Below are positions 26,869 to 36,289 of a DNA stretch of 64,000 nucleotides, piece after piece. The translations under genes and the position numbers were made by a program. The DNA is from Microcoleus asticus IPMA8. GTDB taxonomy: Bacteria; Cyanobacteriota; Cyanobacteriia; Cyanobacteriales; Microcoleaceae. The DNA is taken from positions 18,349 to 82,348 of the forward strand of contig NZ_SRRZ01000015.1 of NCBI RefSeq assembly GCF_013179805.1, read 5' to 3'. The notes under the pieces are model-generated. The model made no database searches and had not been told where the DNA came from. It worked only from the letters and a program-made list of their open reading frames with translations. Positions within the stretch are counted from its first letter, which is position 1. Every line of letters begins with the position of its first letter.

Positions 26869-29800
26869 TCACCCCGGAATAGAAATCAGAAACTCCGAAC
26901 CCTGCCCCGCGGAAGAATTCACGAGTAACGTACCTCCATGTTTTTCCACCACAATTTGGCGGGCTATAGACAATCCTAATCCGGTTCCTTGACCCACAGA
27001 TTTGGTTGTGAATAAGTGGTTAAAGATGTTTTCCTGGACAGAGTTCGACATCCCCACTCCATTATCCTTAATCCGAATCAAAACCTGATTGTTGGATTCG
27101 CTCAGAGCAGTTTGAACCGTGATTTGATTGGGTCGGGCTTTAATTTCATTAAAACTCCGCCCCTTATTTGACTCCTCCAGAGCGTCAATGGCATTGGCCA
27201 GTACGTTCATAAATACCTGGTTTAACTGTCCGGGAAAACATTTTACTAGGGGCAAGTTACCATACTCTTTCACAACTTCAATGGCAGGGCGGAACTCGCT
27301 GGCTTTTAAACGGTGCTTGAGAATCAGCAGAGTGCTCTCTAGTCCGTCGTGAATATTGAAAGCAACTGGTCGATCGCTATCTGCCCTTGAAAACGTTCTC
27401 AAACTCGTACTGATATTGCGGATGCGATCGACTCCCTCTTTCATTGAGCTAATCAATTTGGGCAAATCTTCTCGCAAATACTCCAAGTCTATATCCTCGA
27501 TTTTTTCTTCAACTTTAGCTCCTGGCTTGGGAAAACTATCTTGATATACATCGATTAGCTCGAACAAATCTTGTAGGTATTCTTGAGCTGGCTGTAAGTT
27601 GCCGGCAATAAAACCTACGGGATTGTTAATTTCGTGGGCTACTCCTGCCACGAGATTGCCGAGAGCAGACATCTTCTCACCTTGCACCAATTGCAACTGC
27701 ATCTGTTTGAGATCGTGAAGATAAAGCTCTAGTTTTTGGGCATATTCCTGAGATTGTTGATACAGTCGGGCGTTCTGTAAGGAAATGGCAGCTTGCGAGC
27801 AGAGGATGTTGAGGATGGCGACGCGATCGCGTGTAAATGCTCCGATTGTGACATTATTCTCTATATACAAAATCCCCATTACTTTGCCTTGATGGAGAAT
27901 GGGAGTGCATAAAACACTCTTAGGTTGCTGTTGGATGATGTAAGAGTCAGAAGCAAACGTGGTTTGAGTGCTGACATTATCAAACACTAAGGTTTCTTTT
28001 GTGCGTTTGACGTAATTAATTAAGCTCAGAGGAATTGCTTGACTTTCTTCAACTAGCAGAGAGTCTAGATGGCAATCTTGACGATTTGTACAGTGGACGG
28101 CAACTCTCCAATTTCGCTCTTCATTTAAAATTAATGCTCCGGTTTGTGCTCCGGCATTCTTCACAACCACTTGCATCAAAGTAGTCAGCAATTGCTCTAG
28201 CTCGATTTCGCTGGAGAGAGCTTGAGAAGCTTCGATTACTGTCGGCAAATCTACTAATTCCGAACTGCTCGTGCTGCCAATAATAGTCTTATTTGTGCTA
28301 GAGATAGATGATGCACCATTGGTAGAGGTGTGAATGGTTTCGTTTGGATGCTGGCGAGTTTGATTCGGTTGTAGGATAGCAGCCAGCAATTGGGGATAAC
28401 GCTTTTCTAGATGGTCAATTTTCGCTTTTGCTCCCCAACGAGCGTAGGCGTAATAAGCATCAATTAGATAAGGTTGTGCGAGTTTTTCTTTGCCCCATTC
28501 CAAATAGAATTTAGCGGCGAGTTCGTGAGCTAGAGCTTCTTCGTTGGGGTATTCGTTCTCTTTGGCGAGGGCAATAGCCTTGTCGTACATCTCAAGGGCT
28601 TCTATTTTTTCGCCTAAAACCCGATGCCGATCTGCCTCTACTAGATAGAATTTATGCAGATGATTCATGGGGGCATGATGCCCCCATTTCTGCATTTTTT
28701 CTTGATTAGCTTGTACTCTGTCAAGTATGCCCTGTTGCTCTGAGTGTGGAGTATCAGAATACACCGCCAACCTCACTAGAGAATCGTAGAAATAGAAGAT
28801 GGCAATACTTATCTGCCCTGAAGCTGCACTCAAATAACTTTCTATTTGAGCGATATTTTTAAATGCTTCGGGGTAATTCTCAAACAGATAACAAAGCACA
28901 AGTTCGTGCAAGTATAAGTAATGAATCCCTAGGTAGTTATTGGTTCGCTGATACAGTTGCAACATTGTCTCTTCGTCGTAGGCTTCTCCCTTTAAATGGG
29001 ATGGGTCTTGCGATCTTCCTATCAAGTTCAAAACGGCTTGCCAACAAATTTTTAGATAAGAGAGTGCTGCTTCCTGGTGAATTTTACTAACGGCATCTGC
29101 GTAGCTTGCTATCTCTCGTTCGAGTTGCGTTAGTTGCTTGCCAATAAAATACGAATAATAACTGTATTCATAGATAGCATAGCCAGCAAATTCTAACTCT
29201 CCAGTTTCCAGCCCACAAAAATAATCTGACAGCAAAGGTTCTAAGGTGTTTCTGAGGTGTTCTTTCCAAGGTTGAATACCAGAATGCACGATTGCGGATG
29301 TCTTGGCTTGGATTTCTTTGGCATTTAATTTTGACACTAGACGTAAAGCAAGTTCACCTAATTGATAGCCCCGCTCAATATCTCCCATGCCACAGAGAAG
29401 AAAACTATATATGGCAAAAGCATAGGGAGACAAAGAAGCATTGCCATATTGGACAGATAAATTGACCTGTTTGCAAATTACCAAAGGCGCGAGTGGCGGC
29501 AGCGCTACGTAGGCAGGAGAAAATAGGCTTGACAGAATCGTTATAGTTGCTAGTTGTTGAGGATCTGTCATCAGAGGGAGATCGATTAAGTCCTCAGTTC
29601 CCTTTCCGCTCAAAATTGACGCGGTTTCTCCTAATGCCTGTCCAATATCAGAGAAATTTGGCTCGGAGGGAAACTCTACCCCCAACTGCTTTAAGACTGG
29701 CAACCCTGTATTCAGCGCTTCCTGTAGCTTATTTTGCGCCATATAAGCTTCTATCTGTACTTCATATACCTTCACTTTTTCCAGTAGCGTTTTGGCGCAG

Positions 29801-32340
29801 CTTTCCACGACTGATGCTAATGTCTCCATCCGGTCAAAGTCACCGCTTAGATATGCCGCTTCTGCTGCTTCGGTATGCAGCGCTAATGTTAGTTCGTATT
29901 GATTCTCCCAACTATTGGCTGTCAGTAATTTCTTCCCAAAATTGAAATATTCAACCGCAGCAACATAAGCGGTAGCAGCTTTGGCTTTCTTTCCAGCAAC
30001 CAGATTCAATCGTGCTAATTGCTCCCCTTCTGCCTCCGGGGTAATTAGCTCAACTCCCACATTCAAGTGGTTGACAATATCAAAAATTCTTTCATCTCGC
30101 TCGGCTTCTGGCGTATTCTGTAATAACAGTTGACCGATTTTTGAGTGAGTCGATCGCTTTTGGTCTTCTGGAATCAGAGAATAGGCAGCTTGTTGGACGC
30201 GATCGTGTAAGAATCTGTATTTGGGTAATTGGTCGTGGGTAATGGGTAATGGGATAGATTTGTCCTTATCACCGTTTTCCCCGTTTTCATTTCCTTCTGC
30301 TTGGTAAAACTTATAAACCTCGCTAATGGGTAATATTAGCCCTTCTTGGAGAGCTTTCCACAGGTTTAGTGCAGTTTCTTCAAGCGATTTTTCCTCAACA
30401 ATTGCCAGTGTTGCTAGCTCAAATTGATTGCCAATACAGGCTGCTAACTTCAAAACTTCTTGAGTTTGGACGGGCAACTTCCGTAACTGAATTGCTACGA
30501 ATTCGACTACATCATCTGTCAGCGCTAATGTTCTTACTTTTGCAATATCGCACTGCCAGTGACGGATATCAAAATTAAACGAAATTAATCCATCTTCATG
30601 CAATGACTTGAGAAATTGGGTGCTAAAAAATGGATTGCCTTTAGTTTTCTGATAAACCAGTTCGGTTAAAGGTCGTGCTAGCACTTTTGAACAACCAAGA
30701 GTATCGGCAATTAAACCATTCACATCCGACTGCTGGAGCGGCGCTAGAGTAATGGTATTCACCGTTGCTGAGGCTTTTTCAATGTCCGCCAAGGTCAGCA
30801 TTAACGGGTGTGCTGGAAAAACTTCGTTATCTCGATAAGCTCCCATCAAGAAAAGATAGCGACTCCCCAAGTTGCTCATTAAAAGTTGTATCAACTTTAA
30901 CGATGCTGAGTCTGTCCATTGCAAATCATCCAAGAAAATAACTAGGGGATGTTCCTTTGTGGTAAAAACTTGGATAAATTTTTCAAATAACAAATTAAAG
31001 CGATTTTGGGCGGCACTGCCGGAGAGTTCTGGTACGGGAGGTTGTTCTCCAATCAAAAATTTTAATTCGGGTACAACTTCCACAATTGCTCCCGCATTTT
31101 CGCCCAAAGCGGCTAAGATTTCTGAATTCCACTGCTCGATTTTTGCGTCTGTTTCCGAAAGCAACTGCCCGATTAAATCTTGAAAGGCTTGGACAAAAGC
31201 TGAGAAGGGAAGGTTTCGTTGAAATTGGTCGAATTTTCCTTTAATAAAGTAGCCGCGCTGCCTGACAATTGGTTTGTGGACTTCGTTGACGACGGCGGTT
31301 TTACCAATGCCGGAGAAACCGGCAACGAGCATCATTTCAGTGCTGCCTGCACTCACCCGGTCAAATGCTTCTAGCAGGGTTTGCACTTCGGCTTCTCTGC
31401 CGTACAATTTTTCGGGGATGATGAAGCGATCGCACAAATCTCGCTGCCCTATTTTAAAGTTAGTCAGCGCCCCTGTCTCTTGCCACTGAGATAAGCAAGT
31501 TTCTAAGTCGTACTTGAGTCCCAGCGCGCTTTGATAGCGACCTTCAGCATTCTTCGCCATCAGTTTGCTGACAATCTCAGACAGCACCAATGGAACACTC
31601 TGGTTGACTCTTGAGGCTGCCAGTGGTTGTTTGGCGAGGTGGCAGTGTACCAAATCCATTGGATCGTCTGTTTGGAACGGTAACTTTCCTGTTAGTAATT
31701 CGTAGAATGTTACTCCTAGCGAGTAGAAATCTGTGCGGTAATCAATGCCTCGGTTCATTCGCCCAGTTTGTTCGGGAGATATGTAAGGTAAAGTGCCTTC
31801 GAGGACGTTGGGATTTTGAATTTCTTGGGTTTCGCGCGGCAGCAGGGAAGCGATGCTGAAGTCAATTAACTTGACTTCTTTGCTGGTGGGATTAATCAGA
31901 ATGTTGGCGGGCTTGAGGTCTTTATGGATGACTCGGTGGCGATGAAGTCCGTCGAGTGAGTTGGCAATTTGAATCGCCACGGGCAGAAACTCGTTAACGG
32001 GCAAGCCTTCTAGGGGTTCCTTGCTTGCTGGCGCTAGACTAGCGAGGTAGCTACTTAAGGAAATTCCCCCAAAGTCTTCCATCACCAGAGCATAGTGGTT
32101 CTGGTACGTCTCCAGGCTGTATGCCTTCACACTGCCGGGGATATCTAAGTTTTTAGCAATGACGTACTGGTTGCGGAAGTGAACGAGTTCGTTGAAGCGG
32201 GGAAAGTCATTTCGCAGCATTTTGATCGCGACGGGCTGCCCATTTGAAGAGCGAAAGCCGCGATACACTAGAGTTCGAGTGCCTGCGTATATTTGCTCGT
32301 TAATGTGATATCCTAGGAAAAGATTTGTGCTGCTAGTCAT
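26869..32340 (-). CDS. Trifunctional Ser/Thr kinase / AAA ATPase / GAF sensor histidine kinase
   Basis: This is an 1823-aa signalling protein. Residues 1-275 form a Ser/Thr kinase with VIHKDLKPANIL and an LIDFSIA motif in place of DFG. An AAA/STAND-like ATPase follows, with LYGREAEV, Walker A GFSGIGKT and Walker B VIFLDDLQW. About 700 helical, TPR-like residues come next. A GAF domain near 1390-1530 precedes a histidine kinase with H-box GVAHEINNPVGF (about 1590), N-box NVLANAIDALEE, DNGVGM and GTGLGLSIA. This architecture is well known in filamentous cyanobacteria, where members affect heterocyst, nitrogen or stress responses. No response regulator lies next to it. The catalytic residues of all three enzymatic parts look present. 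Confidence 0.95.
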   Translation of the reverse strand: MTSSTNLFLGYHINEQIYAGTRTLVYRGFRSSNGQPVAIKMLRNDFPRFNELVHFRNQYVIAKNLDIPGSVKAYSLETYQNHYALVMEDFGGISLSSYLASLAPASKEPLEGLPVNEFLPVAIQIANSLDGLHRHRVIHKDLKPANILINPTSKEVKLIDFSIASLLPRETQEIQNPNVLEGTLPYISPEQTGRMNRGIDYRTDFYSLGVTFYELLTGKLPFQTDDPMDLVHCHLAKQPLAASRVNQSVPLVLSEIVSKLMAKNAEGRYQSALGLKYDLETCLSQWQETGALTNFKIGQRDLCDRFIIPEKLYGREAEVQTLLEAFDRVSAGSTEMMLVAGFSGIGKTAVVNEVHKPIVRQRGYFIKGKFDQFQRNLPFSAFVQAFQDLIGQLLSETDAKIEQWNSEILAALGENAGAIVEVVPELKFLIGEQPPVPELSGSAAQNRFNLLFEKFIQVFTTKEHPLVIFLDDLQWTDSASLKLIQLLMSNLGSRYLFLMGAYRDNEVFPAHPLMLTLADIEKASATVNTITLAPLQQSDVNGLIADTLGCSKVLARPLTELVYQKTKGNPFFSTQFLKSLHEDGLISFNFDIRHWQCDIAKVRTLALTDDVVEFVAIQLRKLPVQTQEVLKLAACIGNQFELATLAIVEEKSLEETALNLWKALQEGLILPISEVYKFYQAEGNENGENGDKDKSIPLPITHDQLPKYRFLHDRVQQAAYSLIPEDQKRSTHSKIGQLLLQNTPEAERDERIFDIVNHLNVGVELITPEAEGEQLARLNLVAGKKAKAATAYVAAVEYFNFGKKLLTANSWENQYELTLALHTEAAEAAYLSGDFDRMETLASVVESCAKTLLEKVKVYEVQIEAYMAQNKLQEALNTGLPVLKQLGVEFPSEPNFSDIGQALGETASILSGKGTEDLIDLPLMTDPQQLATITILSSLFSPAYVALPPLAPLVICKQVNLSVQYGNASLSPYAFAIYSFLLCGMGDIERGYQLGELALRLVSKLNAKEIQAKTSAIVHSGIQPWKEHLRNTLEPLLSDYFCGLETGELEFAGYAIYEYSYYSYFIGKQLTQLEREIASYADAVSKIHQEAALSYLKICWQAVLNLIGRSQDPSHLKGEAYDEETMLQLYQRTNNYLGIHYLYLHELVLCYLFENYPEAFKNIAQIESYLSAASGQISIAIFYFYDSLVRLAVYSDTPHSEQQGILDRVQANQEKMQKWGHHAPMNHLHKFYLVEADRHRVLGEKIEALEMYDKAIALAKENEYPNEEALAHELAAKFYLEWGKEKLAQPYLIDAYYAYARWGAKAKIDHLEKRYPQLLAAILQPNQTRQHPNETIHTSTNGASSISSTNKTIIGSTSSSELVDLPTVIEASQALSSEIELEQLLTTLMQVVVKNAGAQTGALILNEERNWRVAVHCTNRQDCHLDSLLVEESQAIPLSLINYVKRTKETLVFDNVSTQTTFASDSYIIQQQPKSVLCTPILHQGKVMGILYIENNVTIGAFTRDRVAILNILCSQAAISLQNARLYQQSQEYAQKLELYLHDLKQMQLQLVQGEKMSALGNLVAGVAHEINNPVGFIAGNLQPAQEYLQDLFELIDVYQDSFPKPGAKVEEKIEDIDLEYLREDLPKLISSMKEGVDRIRNISTSLRTFSRADSDRPVAFNIHDGLESTLLILKHRLKASEFRPAIEVVKEYGNLPLVKCFPGQLNQVFMNVLANAIDALEESNKGRSFNEIKARPNQITVQTALSESNNQVLIRIKDNGVGMSNSVQENIFNHLFTTKSVGQGTGLGLSIARQIVVEKHGGTLLVNSSAGQGSEFLISIPG

Positions 32341-32701
32341 ACCTACGTATTCCTACTACTTCTATCCAGCCTGAAGCTTCTTAGAGTTACTATCTACTAT
32401 TGTGGCTCTATCTGCCTTGCTCTGCATTAATTACATTTTTCTTAACATATTTTGAACAAGAAATTATGAAAGAGCGATTTGAAAAACCAGACTTAATATT
32501 TTATGTAAGAGCTGTTGATACTTCTGTTGAGACTAAGTAGAAAATGACTCCGCTAACGCTGATTGAACGACAGCAGTTGAGGGAAGAGGAACTTCAGAGG
32601 CTAATCAGGTACTTAAGAGTGTTTTTGAAACCGATGCTTGAAGGCGATCGCCTATAAAATCTAATTTTTAGTTGAGATAGTAATTTAATGTCATCAGTAC
32701 A
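32341..32701. other. Upstream region of the large kinase, with a possible 37-aa ORF
   Basis: This is AT-rich sequence that must hold the promoter of the 1823-aa kinase. A short plus-strand ORF (32544-32657, starting MTPLTLIERQQL) has no clear ribosome-binding site and ends inside a HIP1 octamer context. I cannot assign it. Confidence 0.35.
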
Positions 32702-32998
32702 ATTGGGGCGGATCGGGATTTAAAGCCGCAAGCAGACGAAATCGACTTGGTGCGCCAGAAGATTGCGGATCGCTTGGGGGTTGCCCGATCGCAAGCTGAA
32801 TTATTTGACCAGATGCCACAACAAGCTGCCCAACTCTAAGAAGTGAATCAGCTATTAAATGCCAAAGTTCAGAAACGGACAATGAAACTAGCCGAAGTCA
32901 ATTACGCACTGCCAGCAGAGATTAGAGTTCGTCAACCATCGTCGGGAGATCTGGCAATTGAGGCAGCGCCGCGATCGCCATTCGGCTAAGTTTTTTTT
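32702..32998 (+). pseudogene. Relic of a sensor kinase linker region
   Basis: In one plus-strand frame the sequence reads IGADRDLKPQADEIDL... and then an in-frame TAA at 32837-32839. It continues EVNQLLNAKVQKRTMKLAEV and NYALPAEIRVRQ before a final stop. The second half matches the coiled coil that links PAS or GAF domains in cyanobacterial kinases (the LN-x-VQ-RT-x-L-x-NxAL-x-EI pattern). There is no start codon with a ribosome-binding site. It is a decayed fragment, probably left by duplication of a PAS/GAF kinase. Confidence 0.55.
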
Positions 32999-33171
32999 AC
33001 TTGTCAAGTAATTTCAGGAAATGAATTACTGATTGACCAATCCAACTAAATGTGTTGATTCGGGAATTAGTCACTGCTGCAGCAGGCGGAACACCGTCCC
33101 TTGAGGTATCGCTACGCCAACGGACGATCGCCCCGACGCTTTCCGATCGCGGTTTTCATTGCAGTGAGCTA

Positions 33172-33243
33172 AAAAACCCGGTTTCTGAGCGTCGCAGTGC
33201 GTCCAGGAAGGGCAGAAAGCTCTCAGAAACCGGGTTTCTGAGC
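33172..33243. repeat. Paired AAACCCGGTTTCT palindromes
   Basis: AAACCCGGTTTCTGAGC lies at 33174-33190. A second, perfectly palindromic copy with arms CTCAGAAAC and GTTTCTGAG lies at 33222-33242. The same motif occurs at 7.69, 36.51, 36.56 and 46.73 kb. It is a dispersed intergenic repeat. Confidence 0.85.
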
Positions 33244-33327
33244 TTTTGCGTATCCTGTCTCTTTCTGCGAAACATCCCTCCTGCTTGCTCTCCAAAGGCG
33301 TAAACTTGATGCTCGATCAACCTATGA

Positions 33328-33342
33328 TGAGAATTGTTATCA
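33328..33342 (+). promoter_or_regulatory. Putative Fur box
   Basis: The sequence TGAGAAT-T-GTTATCA matches the 7-1-7 Fur consensus TGATAATNATTATCA at 12 of 14 defined positions. It lies 20 bp before the ATG at 33363 of the flavoprotein gene, so iron-replete repression is predicted. If translation began at 33309 or 33327 the box would fall in coding sequence, which supports the 33363 start. Confidence 0.65.
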
Positions 33343-33362
33343 TTCGCAAATCAGCAATTCTC

Positions 33363-34616
33363 ATGCAAGCGAACTCAGAAGCCACGCCACCCCAAATTGA
33401 TTTAGCTTTAATCGGCGCTGGGCCCCACGCCCTGACTTTGACAGCACACATATTAAAAAAACGCAAGATCCTCCGGGATAAACTTTTAGCATTCGATCCG
33501 AGCGGCGAATGGCTGACTCAGTGGCGGAGGCAATTTGCAGCTTTAGAAATTGGGCATTTACGATCGCCCGCAGTGCACCACCCAGATCCCAACCCCTACG
33601 AATTGCGAAGGTTTGCCGAAAATCGCTCCTCGGAATTGTTTCCCCCCTACGATTTGCCTGGAAGTCGGTTATTTGAGGAATTTTGCGGGGACACAATTAG
33701 ACGGTGGCAATTGGGCGATCGAGTTATCAAAGCAAAAGTTACCCGCATTCAGCCGAAATTTGGCCGTTTCCGCCTGTGGTTTGAAGACGGAAAAAGTGCG
33801 ATCGCCCGCCGAGTAATCGTCGCCGCCGGAAGCGGAAAACCGTATTTACCAGCGTGGGTAAATCAAATTCAAACACAGCATCCCGCCGAAAGAATTCGCC
33901 ACTCCCATCAAGTAGATTTGCCAAATTTGCAATTGCACGGAGAACAAATATTAATTGTCGGCGGCGGACTAACCAGCGGACATTTAGCAGTAGGAGCAAT
34001 TGCCAGAGGAGCCAAAGTCCTGTTAATTACGAGGCGCTATTTCCAAGAAAAACTATTTGATGCCGAACCCGGTTGGTTGGGGCCAAAATACCTCAAAGGA
34101 TTCGCCGCCGAACCAGATTGCCAGAAACGTTGGGAAACCATTCAACAAGCCCGCAACGGTGGCTCGATGACACCGGAAATTATGACACAGTTGCGGAGGC
34201 TCTCGCACAGCGAAAAGCTGACATTTCACGAACAGTGCGAAGTTGTTGGCGTGCGGTGGGAAAATAACAGATGGACGGTTGATTGCAGCGGTGGGGAGAC
34301 GTTATTTGTCGATCGAATTTGGCTAGCAACCGGCACGAAACTAGACATTGCAGCCGAGCCCATATTCAAAGAAATGCTAGAAACGCATCCCCTTGAAATA
34401 GTTAAAGGTTTGCCAGTCTTAGACAAACACCTGCGTTGGCCCGGATGCGAATTATTTTTGACTGGTGGTTTAGCCGCGCTGCAAGTGGGGCCAGCCGCAA
34501 GAAACCTTTCTGGGGCGAGAATGGCGTGCGATCGCATTGTACCGGCGATTGTCAAATCCAGCATTGCACTCTCGCCAGCAATAATTAGTCAGCAGTCATT
34601 AGTTATCAGTGAGTAG
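33363..34616 (+). CDS. FAD/NAD(P)-binding oxidoreductase, SidA/IucD-like fold, probably Fur-regulated
   Basis: This is a 417-aa flavoprotein. It begins with the Rossmann motif ALIGAGPHALTLTAHIL and has a second nucleotide site, ILIVGGGLTSGHLA. Other blocks are LRSPAVHHPDPNPYELRRFA and a C-terminal FLTGGLAALQVGPAARNLSGARM. The closest families I recognise are lysine/ornithine N-hydroxylase-like and OSGIN-like flavoproteins. The substrate is not known, and no siderophore gene is adjacent. The upstream Fur box hints at a role in iron limitation. The last ~12 residues (IISQQSLVISE) are encoded by a CAGTCATTAG-type repeat and are probably an added tail. Confidence 0.85.
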   Translation: MQANSEATPPQIDLALIGAGPHALTLTAHILKKRKILRDKLLAFDPSGEWLTQWRRQFAALEIGHLRSPAVHHPDPNPYELRRFAENRSSELFPPYDLPGSRLFEEFCGDTIRRWQLGDRVIKAKVTRIQPKFGRFRLWFEDGKSAIARRVIVAAGSGKPYLPAWVNQIQTQHPAERIRHSHQVDLPNLQLHGEQILIVGGGLTSGHLAVGAIARGAKVLLITRRYFQEKLFDAEPGWLGPKYLKGFAAEPDCQKRWETIQQARNGGSMTPEIMTQLRRLSHSEKLTFHEQCEVVGVRWENNRWTVDCSGGETLFVDRIWLATGTKLDIAAEPIFKEMLETHPLEIVKGLPVLDKHLRWPGCELFLTGGLAALQVGPAARNLSGARMACDRIVPAIVKSSIALSPAIISQQSLVISE

Positions 34617-34810
34617 CGACGATCGGTTATTAGTTAAGTTGTTGTACATTTAAATTGCATATTTCTGGCGTCGGAGCAATGAGCCACTCATGGTTTGATT
34701 ATTTGTTGACACACAATTTAAATGCTGAGCGAGCTTATTAGCAAGTTACTTTTTAACTCGGGGGTAATCATAGCAATTTCACAAATTCCTACTACAAACA
34801 TTGGATTTAT

Positions 34811-36289
34811 TTACTTATTCCAATACCTGCGCCAGTGAAACAGATTCTCCCATAAATTGCGCGAAAAAGTATTGCTACCCAAGCGCTGCGACTCCCAAAG
34901 AGCAGCAGTTTGACCGTTAATTGCCGAAAAACTCGACCAAATATAAGGAAGTTGGGCGATCGCCTCAACCTTCATCCCGTGACGCACAGCCAAAGCGATC
35001 GCGTGAATCAACTCAGCAGCTTGCGGCCCCACAATACTCGCTCCCAAAATCTCCCCGTTGCGACGCCCGACAATCTTACAAAAACCCGTTGTATCCCCGG
35101 ACATTTGAGCTCTTTCAACATTCTTGAAATATTCCCGACAAACAATAAGATCGTCTCCAAAACGGCGCCTTGCTTGCGCTTCAGTCAAGCCAACCCTCGC
35201 CAACTGCGGATCGGAAAAAATCGCCCAAGGAATCCCGCGATAATCTATTTGAAACAGCGGCAAAAACAAAGCATTTTTCACAGCAACCGCAGCTTCGTAA
35301 TTAGCGATGTGAGGAAACGGATAACCCCCAGCAACATCGCCGATCGCATAAATGCGGCGATTAGTTGTTTGCAGCTTTTCATTTAAAATCACCCCCCGAG
35401 CGCTAAATTTAACCTTAGCCGCTTCGAGATTTAACGATGAAAAATTGTGCCCTCTACCGGCGGCCAGAAAAATCTCCTCAGCTTCGATCGCCCTTGGCCC
35501 AGCTTGAATCCACTTTTTACCCTCAATCACCCTAGCTTGAGTCACCTCAGTAGCAGTCAGAATCCGCACTCCTTCAGCTTCCATTCCAGCTTGCACCAAA
35601 CCAGCAGCCTCCCGGTCTTCTTTAGCCAAAATGTGCGAACTTTTCACCACCAAAGTGACAGCAACCCCCAGCCGAGCAAAAGTCTGAGCCACTTCGACAC
35701 CGCTGGGATCTGCGCCGATTACAGCCAAACTTTTAGGCAACTCTGAAAGTTTTGCTAATTCCCCGACAGTTTCCGAAGTAAAAAAGCCAGCAGACGAAAG
35801 TCCTTCAATATTGGGAATCGCCGGCAGAGTTGGACAAGCTAGCAAATAACTGAGCGATCGCAATGAACGCCCGCCGACAACAAAAGCCAAATCCGGTTTC
35901 GCAACAAACTCGCCGCTGCCAAAAATAACATCGACTCCGCGAGCAGCTAAAACGCTGAGAGAATCTATTTCTGACAAATTAGAAACAACACCCTCTGCCC
36001 ACTTTAGAACCCCGTCAAACCGCAATTCGCTCGGCATGGAGGAATTAGCGACTTCCCAGCGAACCCCCAACTGCTGGCGGCTGATCTGCTGGGCAAAACG
36101 AGCAGCCTCCCTCAAAGTTTGGCTGTATCTCAAACCAAGGTCGATCGACTCTTTTCCCCCTGTCGGCAAATCTTGCGAATTACTTAGCGGTTCCACCAAA
36201 GCAACGCGGGCCGGGAAATTAGTTGCAGTCAAAGCAGCATAGCGTCCGGCCGGAGTCCCACCAATAATCACTAAATCATAGTCAAGCAT
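34811..36289 (-). CDS. Pyridine nucleotide-disulfide oxidoreductase-fold flavoprotein lacking the redox disulfide
   Basis: This is a 492-aa protein related to dihydrolipoamide dehydrogenase and mercuric reductase. I start it at MLDYDLVIIGG (ATG, 36289); the longer frame needs a TTG. The FAD motif IIGGTPAGRYAAL, the NAD motif AVIGADPSGVEVAQTFARLG, the second FAD motif IYAIGDVAGGYPF and the dimerisation domain are present. The usual redox-active CxxxxC after the first FAD motif is absent; that stretch reads SNSQDLPTGGKESIDLG. The C-terminal His-Pro-x4-Glu catalytic pair is also missing. It therefore cannot be a classical disulfide reductase and may be an NAD(P)H-quinone or other dehydrogenase. 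It converges with the Fur-box flavoprotein gene. Confidence 0.9.
   Translation of the reverse strand: MLDYDLVIIGGTPAGRYAALTATNFPARVALVEPLSNSQDLPTGGKESIDLGLRYSQTLREAARFAQQISRQQLGVRWEVANSSMPSELRFDGVLKWAEGVVSNLSEIDSLSVLAARGVDVIFGSGEFVAKPDLAFVVGGRSLRSLSYLLACPTLPAIPNIEGLSSAGFFTSETVGELAKLSELPKSLAVIGADPSGVEVAQTFARLGVAVTLVVKSSHILAKEDREAAGLVQAGMEAEGVRILTATEVTQARVIEGKKWIQAGPRAIEAEEIFLAAGRGHNFSSLNLEAAKVKFSARGVILNEKLQTTNRRIYAIGDVAGGYPFPHIANYEAAVAVKNALFLPLFQIDYRGIPWAIFSDPQLARVGLTEAQARRRFGDDLIVCREYFKNVERAQMSGDTTGFCKIVGRRNGEILGASIVGPQAAELIHAIALAVRHGMKVEAIAQLPYIWSSFSAINGQTAALWESQRLGSNTFSRNLWENLFHWRRYWNK

Noticed and set aside
32544..32657. 37-codon ORF in the kinase upstream region
   Set aside because: It has no ribosome-binding site or family; noted under the intergenic entry only.
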